Source: an uncultured Flavobacterium sp.
GTDB lineage: Bacteria; Bacteroidota; Bacteroidia; Flavobacteriales; Flavobacteriaceae
DNA length: 15,158 nucleotides
Reading direction: 5' to 3'
Assembly (NCBI RefSeq): GCF_946482535.1
Contig: NZ_CAMLRU010000052.1
Span: 1-15,158, forward strand
Shown: positions 8,754-15,157 of the stretch, in pieces
How positions within the stretch are numbered: position 1 is the stretch's first letter
How the letters are laid out: every line of letters starts with the position of its first letter
Translations under genes and position numbers: made by a program
Notes under the pieces: model-generated
Databases searched by the model: none
The model's input: the letters and a program-made list of their open reading frames with translations, nothing else
Told to the model about the DNA's origin: nothing

Positions 8754-8769
8754 TTAACTTTTATTAAAA

Positions 8770-9969
8770 ATGAAGATGAAAAAAATTGCAGTCCTTTTTA
8801 TACTATTTACCGCCATACCCTCTATAAAAGCCCAACAAGACAGCCGCGTTATCACAACCGGTGTTCCCTTTTTATTAGTAGCTGCTGATGCTCGTGCTGC
8901 CGGTATGGCAGACCAAGGAGTTGCCACTTCTGCCGATGCTTTTTCCCAACAATGGAATCCGGCCAAATATGCTTTTTCTTTAGACAAACAAGGTTTTACC
9001 GCAAGTTATACCCCTTATTTAACAGACTTAGTTAACGACATTTCATTAGGACAAGCTACCTATTACAACCGAATCAACGAAAGAAGTGCCTTTGCGGCGA
9101 GTTTGCGTTATTTTGGTTTAGGTGAAATCGAATTCCGAAGAGAAGCGGATGATCCGGCTCAAATTGTAAAACCGAATGAATTAGCTTTAGACGGTTCGTA
9201 CTCCTTAAAATTAAGCGAAAGATTCGCCATGTCCGTTGCCGGACGCTATATTCGCTCGCAATTAAGATTCCCAACCGAATCAGGTGGCGATGCCAAACCA
9301 GCCAGTTCATTTGCCTTTGATATTGCCGGTTTTTACCAAGGAGAAGAAACTGCTTTATCAGATTTCAACGGTCGTCTGAGATTGGGATTCAACTTTCAAA
9401 ACTTAGGTCCGAAAATCAATTATGATGCCGGTCAAGACGATGAAAGCAGCGCCAACTTCCTACCCGCAAACATGAGATTAGGCGGTGGTTATGATTTTAT
9501 TTTTGACGAATACAACAAAGTTTCTGTAAGTGTCGAATTAGCAAAGCTTTTAGTGCCAACGCCTCAAAGTGCTGACTTAGACGGTGACGGATTAGTAACC
9601 ACTCCGGAAGAAATTGCCCTTAGAGATGAGAACAATGCAGAATATAACAAAGTCAACTGGGTTTCGGGAATATTCAAATCATTCAATGACGCCCCGGGTG
9701 GTTTCAGCGAAGAACTGCAAGAGTTCACCTATTCAGTTGGTGCTGAATATCTTTATCAAGAATCATTTGCGATGCGTTTAGGATATTTCAATGAAAGCCC
9801 GGAAAAAGGAGCCAGAAAATTTTTCTCATTGGGAGCCGGTTTTAAATACAATGTAGTAAAAGTAGATGTCTCTTATTTATTCTCGGCATCAAAAGTAAAA
9901 AACCCGCTAGAAAACACCTTGCGTTTCTCGTTAACGTTTAACTTTGGTGATAAATACGAAGAATATTAG
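8770..9969 (+). CDS. porV: Type IX secretion outer-membrane protein PorV (LptO)
   Basis: PorV is an outer-membrane beta-barrel that collects cargo from the T9SS translocon and delivers it to PorU. The 399-residue protein has a signal peptide ending near SIKAQ (residues 18-22) and the family N-terminus VITTGVPFLLVAADARAAGM (27-46), followed by alternating beta strands and a C-terminal strand TLRFSLTFNF (383-392), typical of barrels. A perfect EF-hand-like loop, DLDGDGLVTTPE, occupies 269-280, probably in an extracellular loop, with Asp269, Asp271, Asp273 and Glu280 as candidate calcium ligands. A second in-frame ATG two codons downstream would also leave a full signal peptide. It follows porU by 32 nt but has an apparent promoter of its own, and it is followed by a strong terminator. 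Confidence 0.95.
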   Translation: MKMKKIAVLFILFTAIPSIKAQQDSRVITTGVPFLLVAADARAAGMADQGVATSADAFSQQWNPAKYAFSLDKQGFTASYTPYLTDLVNDISLGQATYYNRINERSAFAASLRYFGLGEIEFRREADDPAQIVKPNELALDGSYSLKLSERFAMSVAGRYIRSQLRFPTESGGDAKPASSFAFDIAGFYQGEETALSDFNGRLRLGFNFQNLGPKINYDAGQDDESSANFLPANMRLGGGYDFIFDEYNKVSVSVELAKLLVPTPQSADLDGDGLVTTPEEIALRDENNAEYNKVNWVSGIFKSFNDAPGGFSEELQEFTYSVGAEYLYQESFAMRLGYFNESPEKGARKFFSLGAGFKYNVVKVDVSYLFSASKVKNPLENTLRFSLTFNFGDKYEEY

Positions 9970-9993
9970 TAGACAAACAATCATAAATACAAC

Positions 9994-10028
9994 ATCCAAA
10001 TTTCTCTTTTGAAATTTGGATTTTTTTT
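9994..10028 (+). terminator. Intrinsic terminator after porV
   Basis: A perfect 10-bp stem (ATCCAAATTT at 9994-10003 with AAATTTGGAT at 10012-10021) has an 8-nt loop and is followed by an eight-T run that begins at the last stem base. It starts 24 nt past the porV stop codon. Confidence 0.9.
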
Positions 10029-10044
10029 CCTCAATAAATAACGA

Positions 10045-10527
10045 ATGAAGCAAATCAACATCAACACCTCGTTCGCCGTTTACGAATCGGCTGAAGAACT
10101 TCCTCAGGAAGTACAATCCTTAATGCAGCAAGCCGTCGAGATCAGAAAAAAAGCTTACGCTCCTTACTCAAAATTTAGAGTCGGTGCCGCTTTACTTCTA
10201 GATAACGGTAAAGTTGTTTTAGGTTCCAATCAGGAAAACGCGGCTTATCCATCCGGACTTTGTGCCGAAAGAGTAGCCATTTTTCACAGCGGTGCTATTT
10301 ATCCTGAGGCCAAGATTGTAAAATTAGCCGTAACGGCAGCTTCCGATACCAACGAAACCAAGTCACCTATTCCGCCATGCGGTGCTTGTCGCCAATCGAT
10401 ATCGGAATACGAATTCAAACAAGATGCACCCATAGAAATCTACTTCATGGGAGAAAGCGGTCAAGTTTACAAATCAGATTCCATTAAAAATTTACTACCT
10501 TTAAGTTTCGATAAAAACTTCTTATAA
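10045..10527 (+). CDS. cdd: Cytidine deaminase
   Basis: This is a cytosolic zinc enzyme of pyrimidine salvage that converts cytidine and deoxycytidine to uridine and deoxyuridine. The 160-residue length fits the homotetramer-forming or homodimer-forming Cdd families. Substrate-side residues lie in YAPYSKFRVGAAL (38-50) and GSNQENAAYPSGLCAER (60-76). Zinc ligands are Cys73, Cys112 and Cys115, with Glu75 as the proton shuttle (CAE, then PCGACRQ at 111-117). The N-terminal ~20 residues form an extra segment. The ATG lies only 16 nt beyond the porV terminator, so there is little room for a separate promoter. The next gene, pdhA, has its own promoter, so cdd looks monocistronic or is fed by read-through. 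Confidence 0.95.
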   Translation: MKQININTSFAVYESAEELPQEVQSLMQQAVEIRKKAYAPYSKFRVGAALLLDNGKVVLGSNQENAAYPSGLCAERVAIFHSGAIYPEAKIVKLAVTAASDTNETKSPIPPCGACRQSISEYEFKQDAPIEIYFMGESGQVYKSDSIKNLLPLSFDKNFL

Positions 10528-10550
10528 TAGGTAAAAATTACTGCTTTTAA

Positions 10551-10569
10551 ATTTCACTTCTTAAGTGGA
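10551..10569 (+). terminator. Possible weak terminator after cdd
   Basis: A short hairpin of roughly 8 bp with one G-U pair (TTTCACTT with AAGTGGAA, loop CTT) lies about 25 nt after the cdd stop and is followed by the T-rich TGTTTTAC. The stem is AT-rich and the T run is broken, so termination would be inefficient. It also sits where a -33 element for pdhA would be expected. Confidence 0.35.
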
Positions 10570-10575
10570 ATGTTT

Positions 10576-10594
10576 TACTTTTGCGTTTCGCAAA
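10576..10594 (+). promoter_or_regulatory. pdhA -7 box within a palindrome
   Basis: TACTTTTG at 10576-10583 is an exact TAnnTTTG match about 84 nt upstream of the pdhA ATG. It overlaps a perfect dyad, TTTGCG-TTT-CGCAAA (10580-10594), which covers the expected start-site region and could be an operator or a 5' hairpin. A partial copy, TTTTGCGTT, recurs at 10614-10622. No -33 TTG was seen. Confidence 0.45.
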
Positions 10595-10667
10595 TTTGTG
10601 TGTGAGTGAACTATTTTGCGTTGAATAATATTTTAAAACTTAATAACGCTTTAGCAAAAAGTAAAAA

Positions 10668-11669
10668 ATGAAAGAAGTAACAAGAGAAGTTTATTTAAAA
10701 TGGTATGAAGACATGCTGTTTTGGAGAAAGTTTGAAGACAAACTTGCCGCACTCTATATTCAACAAAAAGTTAGAGGATTTCTTCACTTATATAATGGTC
10801 AGGAAGCCGTTCTGGCGGGCGCTTTGCACGTAATGAACTTGGGCGGAAAAGACAAAATGATTACAGCCTATCGTAATCACGTTCAACCTATTGGTATGGG
10901 TGTTGACCCACGCAAAGTAATGGCTGAACTTTTAGGAAAAGTAACGGGAACTTCCAAAGGGATGGGTGGTTCAATGCACATCTTCTCCAAAGAACACGGA
11001 TTTTACGGAGGTCATGGTATCGTAGGAGCGCAAATTCCTGTAGGTGCCGGTATGGCTTTTGCCGATAAATATTTCAACACCGGCGGTGTTACCCTAACCT
11101 ATTTTGGAGATGGAGCTGCCCGTCAAGGTTCGCTACACGAAGCTTTCAACATGGCCATGTTATGGAAATTACCGGTGGTATTCATTTGTGAAAACAACGG
11201 ATATGCCATGGGAACTTCTGTAGAAAGAACTGCAAACCACACTGATATCTGGAAACTAGGTTTAGGTTATGAAATGCCTTGCGGACCTGTTGACGGAATG
11301 AATCCGGTAAAAGTAGCCGAAGCCATGCATGAAGCTATGGAAAGAGCCCGTCGTGGTGATGGACCAACTTTCTTAGAAATGAAAACTTACCGTTACAGAG
11401 GTCACTCTATGTCAGATGCCCAATTGTACCGTACCAAAGAAGAAGTGGAAGAGTACAAAAAAATTGACCCAATCACACAAGTATTGGATGTTATCAAAGA
11501 GAAAAAGTACGCTACCGATGCGGAAATTGAAGTGATTGACGAAAGAGTAAAAGATTTAGTAGAAGAGTGTGCTACCTTCGCCGAAGAATCTCCTTTCCCA
11601 GAAGCACAACAATTGTACGATGTGGTTTACGAACAAGAAAATTATCCTTTCATCCCTCACAGACTATAA
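10668..11669 (+). CDS. pdhA: Pyruvate dehydrogenase E1 component, alpha subunit
   Basis: PdhA is the thiamine-diphosphate-binding alpha subunit of heterotetrameric E1, which decarboxylates pyruvate and passes the acetyl group to lipoyl-E2. The 333-residue length fits the alpha-subunit family. Motifs are YNGQEAVLAGA (42-52), ITAYRNHVQPIGMG (65-78), GKGMGGSMH-type sequence at 97-104 (KGMGGSMH), and the ThDP motif from GDG (147-149) to ENN (175-177). The region corresponding to the phosphorylation loop is YRYRGHSMSD (241-250). The stop codon is followed after 3 nt by the pdhC start, so the two genes are surely co-transcribed. No beta subunit (pdhB) gene is adjacent, so it must be encoded elsewhere. 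A branched-chain 2-oxo acid E1 is the alternative, but the E2 partner and sequence favour pyruvate dehydrogenase. Confidence 0.93.
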   Translation: MKEVTREVYLKWYEDMLFWRKFEDKLAALYIQQKVRGFLHLYNGQEAVLAGALHVMNLGGKDKMITAYRNHVQPIGMGVDPRKVMAELLGKVTGTSKGMGGSMHIFSKEHGFYGGHGIVGAQIPVGAGMAFADKYFNTGGVTLTYFGDGAARQGSLHEAFNMAMLWKLPVVFICENNGYAMGTSVERTANHTDIWKLGLGYEMPCGPVDGMNPVKVAEAMHEAMERARRGDGPTFLEMKTYRYRGHSMSDAQLYRTKEEVEEYKKIDPITQVLDVIKEKKYATDAEIEVIDERVKDLVEECATFAEESPFPEAQQLYDVVYEQENYPFIPHRL

Positions 11670-11672
11670 ATT

Positions 11673-13295
11673 ATGGCAACAAAAATCACTATGCCGCGTT
11701 TAAGCGACACGATGACCGAAGGAACCGTAGCTACTTGGTTGAAAAAAGTGGGTGACAAAGTTTCTGAAGGTGATATTTTAGCAGAAATCGAAACGGATAA
11801 AGCAACCATGGAGTTCGAAGCTTTTACAGCCGGAACACTATTACATATCGGAATTAATGAAGGTGAAACGGCACCGGTAGATGCACTTTTGGCCATTATT
11901 GGTAAAGAAGGCGAAGACATTTCGGGCTTACTTTCAGGAGGCAATGCAGCACCGGCTGTTGCCGAAGCAAAAGCTGAAGCTCCAACTCAAGCTGAAACCC
12001 AAACTACTACCTCTTTACCAAAAGACGTTGTTGTAGTAACTATGCCTCGTTTGAGCGATACAATGACCGAAGGTACCGTAGCGACTTGGTTGAAAAAAGT
12101 GGGTGACGAAGTAAAAGAAGGCGATATCCTAGCTGAAATCGAAACCGATAAAGCGACCATGGAATTTGAATCTTTCAACTCCGGTACTTTATTATTCATC
12201 GGCATCAGCGAAGGACAATCCGCTCCGGTTGATAGTGTTTTAGCGATTATCGGTCCGGCGGGAACAGACATTACCGGAGTTGCCGAAAACTTTAAGAAAG
12301 GCGGTGCTTCAGTTGCTCCAAAAACAGAAGAAACTGTTTCAGCTGAAACAAAACCGACAACCGACAACCAACAACCGACAACTGAAAATACAGGAAGAAT
12401 ATTCGCTTCTCCATTGGCCAAACAAATTGCTAAAGACAAAGGAATCAACTTATCTCAAGTAAAAGGAACCGGCGAAAACGGTCGTATCACCAAAAGTGAT
12501 GTAGAGAACTTTACACCATCCGCTGCAACCGCAGCACCAAGTCAAGTTTCACAACCGACAACCGACAACAGTCAACCGACAACCGTTGTTAAACCATTTG
12601 TGCCGGCCGGAGAAAAATTCAGCGAAGAAATCAAAAACTCCCAAATGCGTAAAACCATTGCGCGTCGCTTAGCCGAATCAAAATTCACCGCACCACATTA
12701 TTACTTAACTATTGAAGTAAGTATGGACGAGGCGATGAAATCTCGCGCTGTGATCAATACCGTTCCCGATACCAAAGTATCTTTCAACGATATGGTGGTA
12801 AAAGCTTGTGCGATGGCCTTGAAAAAGCACCCGCAAGTAAACTCCCAATGGAGAGAAGACGCTATGATTATCAACCACCACGTAAATATTGGTGTAGCCG
12901 TAGCCGTAGAAGACGGATTAGTGGTTCCGGTATTGAACTTTACCGACCAAATGACCTTGTCCCAAATCGGTGCAGCTGTTAAAGATCTAGCCGGCAAAGC
13001 CAAAAACAAAAAGCTAACACCGGCCGAAATGGACGGAAGTACGTTCACCGTTTCTAATTTAGGAATGTTCGGTATCCAATCGTTTACCTCTATCATCAAC
13101 CAACCGAATTCGGCTATCCTATCCGTAGGTGCTATCGAAGAAAAACCGGTGGTGAAAAATGGTCAGATTGTCGTTGGAAACACCATGACCTTAACTTTAG
13201 CTTGTGACCACAGAACCGTTGACGGAGCCACAGGAGCACAATTCTTGCAAACGTTGAGAATTTATCTTGAAAATCCGGTAACGATGTTGGCGTAA
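11673..13295 (+). CDS. pdhC: Dihydrolipoamide acetyltransferase (E2 of pyruvate dehydrogenase)
   Basis: E2 forms the core of the pyruvate dehydrogenase complex and transfers the acetyl group from lipoyl-lysine to CoA. The 540 residues contain two near-identical lipoyl domains, about 3-80 and 120-197, each with EIETDKATMEF and lipoyl lysines Lys43 and Lys160. The peripheral subunit-binding domain (about 242-278, IFASPLAKQIAKDKG, then GTGENGRITKSDV) anchors E1 or E3. The catalytic domain (about 320-540) includes FNDMVVKACA, TFTVSNLGMFG and the active-site DHRTVDG (512-518). Linkers are Ala/Pro/Thr-rich, and the two around the binding domain carry the peptide QPTTDNxQPTT or near it, encoded by a 7-bp DNA repeat described separately. 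It is translated just after pdhA and is followed by a terminator. Confidence 0.95.
   Translation: MATKITMPRLSDTMTEGTVATWLKKVGDKVSEGDILAEIETDKATMEFEAFTAGTLLHIGINEGETAPVDALLAIIGKEGEDISGLLSGGNAAPAVAEAKAEAPTQAETQTTTSLPKDVVVVTMPRLSDTMTEGTVATWLKKVGDEVKEGDILAEIETDKATMEFESFNSGTLLFIGISEGQSAPVDSVLAIIGPAGTDITGVAENFKKGGASVAPKTEETVSAETKPTTDNQQPTTENTGRIFASPLAKQIAKDKGINLSQVKGTGENGRITKSDVENFTPSAATAAPSQVSQPTTDNSQPTTVVKPFVPAGEKFSEEIKNSQMRKTIARRLAESKFTAPHYYLTIEVSMDEAMKSRAVINTVPDTKVSFNDMVVKACAMALKKHPQVNSQWREDAMIINHHVNIGVAVAVEDGLVVPVLNFTDQMTLSQIGAAVKDLAGKAKNKKLTPAEMDGSTFTVSNLGMFGIQSFTSIINQPNSAILSVGAIEEKPVVKNGQIVVGNTMTLTLACDHRTVDGATGAQFLQTLRIYLENPVTMLA
12352..12382 (+). repeat. 7-bp repeat array 1 (AACCGAC) in pdhC linker
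   Basis: Four consecutive heptamers AACCGAC, AACCGAC, AACCAAC, AACCGAC plus AAC lie between the second lipoyl domain and the subunit-binding domain. They encode residues 227-237 (KPTTDNQQPTT). Confidence 0.9.
12553..12585 (+). repeat. 7-bp repeat array 2 (AACCGAC) in pdhC linker
   Basis: The units are AACCGAC, AACCGAC, AACAGTC, AACCGAC plus AACCG, between the subunit-binding and catalytic domains. The array is read in the same codon phase as array 1, giving residues 294-304 (QPTTDNSQPTT), and again the third unit is the variant one. Confidence 0.9.
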
Positions 13296-13319
13296 GAAAG
13301 AAACTCTTTATAAATAATG

Positions 13320-13346
13320 AAACCCGCTCTAATGAGTGGGTTTTTT
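13320..13346 (+). terminator. Intrinsic terminator of pdhA-pdhC
   Basis: A 10-bp stem (AAACCCGCTC at 13320-13329 with GAGTGGGTTT at 13334-13343, one G-U pair) has a TAAT loop and is followed by a T run to 13346. It begins 24 nt after the pdhC stop codon. Confidence 0.9.
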
Positions 13347-13348
13347 AT

Positions 13349-13422
13349 TGGGGCGTGTCTCGTTCCAAAAAACGAGACCGGGCTGTCCGGGTTACACGGT
13401 AACCTCTCCCATCCCTCACGCA
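13349..13422. repeat. GC-rich folded intergenic element
   Basis: A ~74-bp GC-rich island lies in an AT-rich spacer between convergent genes. GCGTG (13353-13357) at the left and CACGC (13417-13421) at the right can close a stem. Inside are two perfect hairpins, GTCTCGTT/AACGAGAC (13357-13364 with 13371-13378) and GGTTAC/GTAACC (13390-13395 with 13399-13404), plus CCGG/CCGG pairing across GCTGT. From memory, similar GC-rich elements with a CGGGCTnTCCG core and a CACGC end are scattered between genes in many Flavobacteriia. That family link is not verified here. It could be a REP-like repeat or a structured RNA; strand is unknown. Confidence 0.6.
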
Positions 13423-13439
13423 TATTGCAGTACAAAGTT

Positions 13440-14978
13440 TTACTCTTTGATAAATTTAGTTTTCCATTGCTGCACATCGGAGGAAACTTCAACAATATAC
13501 ATTCCCGAAGCCAGTTTCCCAACATCAATCGGATTAGTGTGGCTGATTTGTTCAAATACCAATTTCCCTGCTAAGTCTGTTATGGCAACCTTATCAATTA
13601 CCTCAGAATTGGTTAGGCTCAAATAAAGCATCTCTTTCGCCGGATTAGGATATATTACAACTATTCCATTTTCGAAGGTATTGGCTGATAATTGACTTCC
13701 CAATTTAACCATCAAAAAATCCTGAATCCCATGAAAAGTTGTTCCGGGAATATCAAATGATTGGGTTTCGCTGCCAACGAGATATCCTCCATCGGGCGTT
13801 TGTATCACACATGAACCATCATCACCTTGGTTTCCTCCAAGCGCTTTCTGCCATTGCATATTTCCATTCGAATCCAGTTTTACAACCCAAGATCCGGTAT
13901 TATTTGTTGCATCTACAGGCATACCATTGACACTGTAAGTAACACCATTCAAAATATAACCTCCATCACTGGTTTGATAAAAATCTCTTGCATATTGCGT
14001 ACCATTATCTCCTATAGATTTTTGCCATAAGATATTCCCATCGGTATCAAGTCTGACAATCCAATAATCTTCACCCCCGTGGTTGCCCGAGACATCTCCA
14101 TCATTAGAACTCGAACTCCCTACAAAAATATACTCATCCGTTCCGTCTTTTACAATTTGAATATTGTAAGGTCTATCATTTCCACTTCCGCCTATCGTCT
14201 TTTTCCATTCTACAACTCCGGTTGCATTAAGTTTAGCGATAAAGGTATCCATTCCTCCATGTGCTCCTTCAATGTCACCATCTGTTGATTGCGTTAAGGC
14301 TGCCAAAATATACCCATTGTCATTGGTTTGTACAATGCTATATCCATCTTCCCATGAAGAACCTCCAAATGTCTTTTGCCATTGAATGTTTCCTGTAGCA
14401 TCAAGCTTTACTACCCATACATCTCCAGCGCCGTGATTAATAGTTACATCACCATCATTGGAATAGGTTACTCCGGTAAGTATATATCCACCATCGAAAG
14501 TTTGCTTAATATCACGAGCGTGCTCAGTAAGTGTTCCTCCCAGAGATTTCTGCCATTGGATATTACCTATTGCATCAAGCTTTACCATCCATACATCCCA
14601 AACACCATGATTACCTATAACGTCTCCGTTAGTAGACCAATTATTTCCGGCAACCACATATCCACCATCTAGTGTCAATTCAATAGCAAATCCACGGTCA
14701 TCACCACTACCTCCCAAAGCCTTTTGCCAAATGATTTCTCCATTCGAATCCATCTTCAAAACCCAAATATCCGAACCGCCATGAAACCCAATTATATCTC
14801 CGTTGGCTGAAAAAGTTAATCCTACAGCAATATATCCACCATTGTGATCATTTTTAATCTCGATAGGATAATCCGTCCCACTACCGCCATAACATCTCTG
14901 CCATTCAATAGCAGGTGATTGCGCTAAACAACCCCAATTCGGAAGTGCTAGAAGTGCAATAAAAATTAACTTTTTCAT
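13440..14978 (-). CDS. Secreted seven-repeat propeller-like protein with T9SS type A sorting domain
   Basis: This 512-residue protein has a signal peptide (MKKLIFIALLALPNWGCLAQ) and seven tandem repeats of about 58 residues, marked by Trp26, 84, 142, 200, 258, 318 and 376. Each repeat follows the pattern W-Q-K-x-x-GG-S-G-x-D, then a DGGYI-type strand, then DGDV-x-x-NHG-x-x-D-x-W-VVKLD. Seven blade-length repeats suggest a seven-bladed beta-propeller. Residues about 437-512 (IVVIYPNPAKEMLYLSL, then TDLAGKLVFEQ, GKLASGMYIVEV and KFIKE) are a typical type A sorting domain, so the protein should be exported by T9SS and processed by PorU. No catalytic motif is evident and its function is unknown. 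Cys17 precedes the likely cleavage site, but the lipobox is poor. The nearest promoter box lies 13 nt upstream of the ATG. Confidence 0.92.
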   Translation of the reverse strand: MKKLIFIALLALPNWGCLAQSPAIEWQRCYGGSGTDYPIEIKNDHNGGYIAVGLTFSANGDIIGFHGGSDIWVLKMDSNGEIIWQKALGGSGDDRGFAIELTLDGGYVVAGNNWSTNGDVIGNHGVWDVWMVKLDAIGNIQWQKSLGGTLTEHARDIKQTFDGGYILTGVTYSNDGDVTINHGAGDVWVVKLDATGNIQWQKTFGGSSWEDGYSIVQTNDNGYILAALTQSTDGDIEGAHGGMDTFIAKLNATGVVEWKKTIGGSGNDRPYNIQIVKDGTDEYIFVGSSSSNDGDVSGNHGGEDYWIVRLDTDGNILWQKSIGDNGTQYARDFYQTSDGGYILNGVTYSVNGMPVDATNNTGSWVVKLDSNGNMQWQKALGGNQGDDGSCVIQTPDGGYLVGSETQSFDIPGTTFHGIQDFLMVKLGSQLSANTFENGIVVIYPNPAKEMLYLSLTNSEVIDKVAITDLAGKLVFEQISHTNPIDVGKLASGMYIVEVSSDVQQWKTKFIKE

Positions 14979-14991
14979 AAATGAGTTTTAC

Positions 14992-14999
14992 CAAAGATA
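14992..14999 (-). promoter_or_regulatory. Candidate -7 box of the propeller-like gene
   Basis: The minus strand reads TATCTTTG, an exact TAnnTTTG match ending 13 nt before the ATG. A TTG (minus strand, 15025-15027) lies 25 nt upstream, slightly far for a -33 element. The implied leader is under 10 nt. Confidence 0.45.
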
Positions 15000-15067
15000 C
15001 AAAAAACATTAACTGCTTTTTGACCAACTATTATCTCCCATAGCTTACACAACTTACTATATATAGA

Positions 15068-15112
15068 AGGGCTCTGCCGGTGGTAGTCAGCTACACGAAC
15101 TTCAGTTCCGCC
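15068..15112. other. GC-rich structured intergenic segment
   Basis: A GC-rich patch within AT-rich DNA has several small dyads: GGC-TCT-GCC (15070-15078), GTAG-TCAG-CTAC (15083-15094) and GAACT-TC-AGTTC (15097-15108). It has no ORF or tRNA-like fold. It may be a dispersed repeat or an RNA element; the identity is unknown. Confidence 0.4.
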
Positions 15113-15126
15113 TATAACCATAAAAT

Positions 15127-15157
15127 AAAAAACCCCTCATCGTTAGATGAAGGGTTT
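15127..15157 (-). terminator. Intrinsic terminator of an unseen minus-strand gene
   Basis: A 12-position stem with one mismatch (15130-15141 with 15146-15157) has a GTTA loop. On the minus strand it is followed by a T run from 15132 down to 15127. It implies a gene on the minus strand just past the right edge. Confidence 0.75.

Noticed and set aside
11987..12448. Minus-strand ORF of 153 codons opposite pdhC (with VVGCWLSVVGF)
   Set aside because: It is the antisense reading of the lipoyl domain and of the AACCGAC array; pdhC on the plus strand has full family motifs.
13262..13626. Short ORFs on both strands across the pdhC-downstream region
   Set aside because: They run through the terminator and the folded GC-rich element and into the antisense of the sorting domain; none resembles a protein family.
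13739..14672. Plus-strand ORFs opposite the propeller-like gene
   Set aside because: They mirror the repeats of the real minus-strand gene and have no start context or domain.
15068..15112. tRNA or tRNA fragment
   Set aside because: The GC-rich patch lacks a T-loop (GTTCRA), a CCA-adjacent acceptor stem and a cloverleaf layout.
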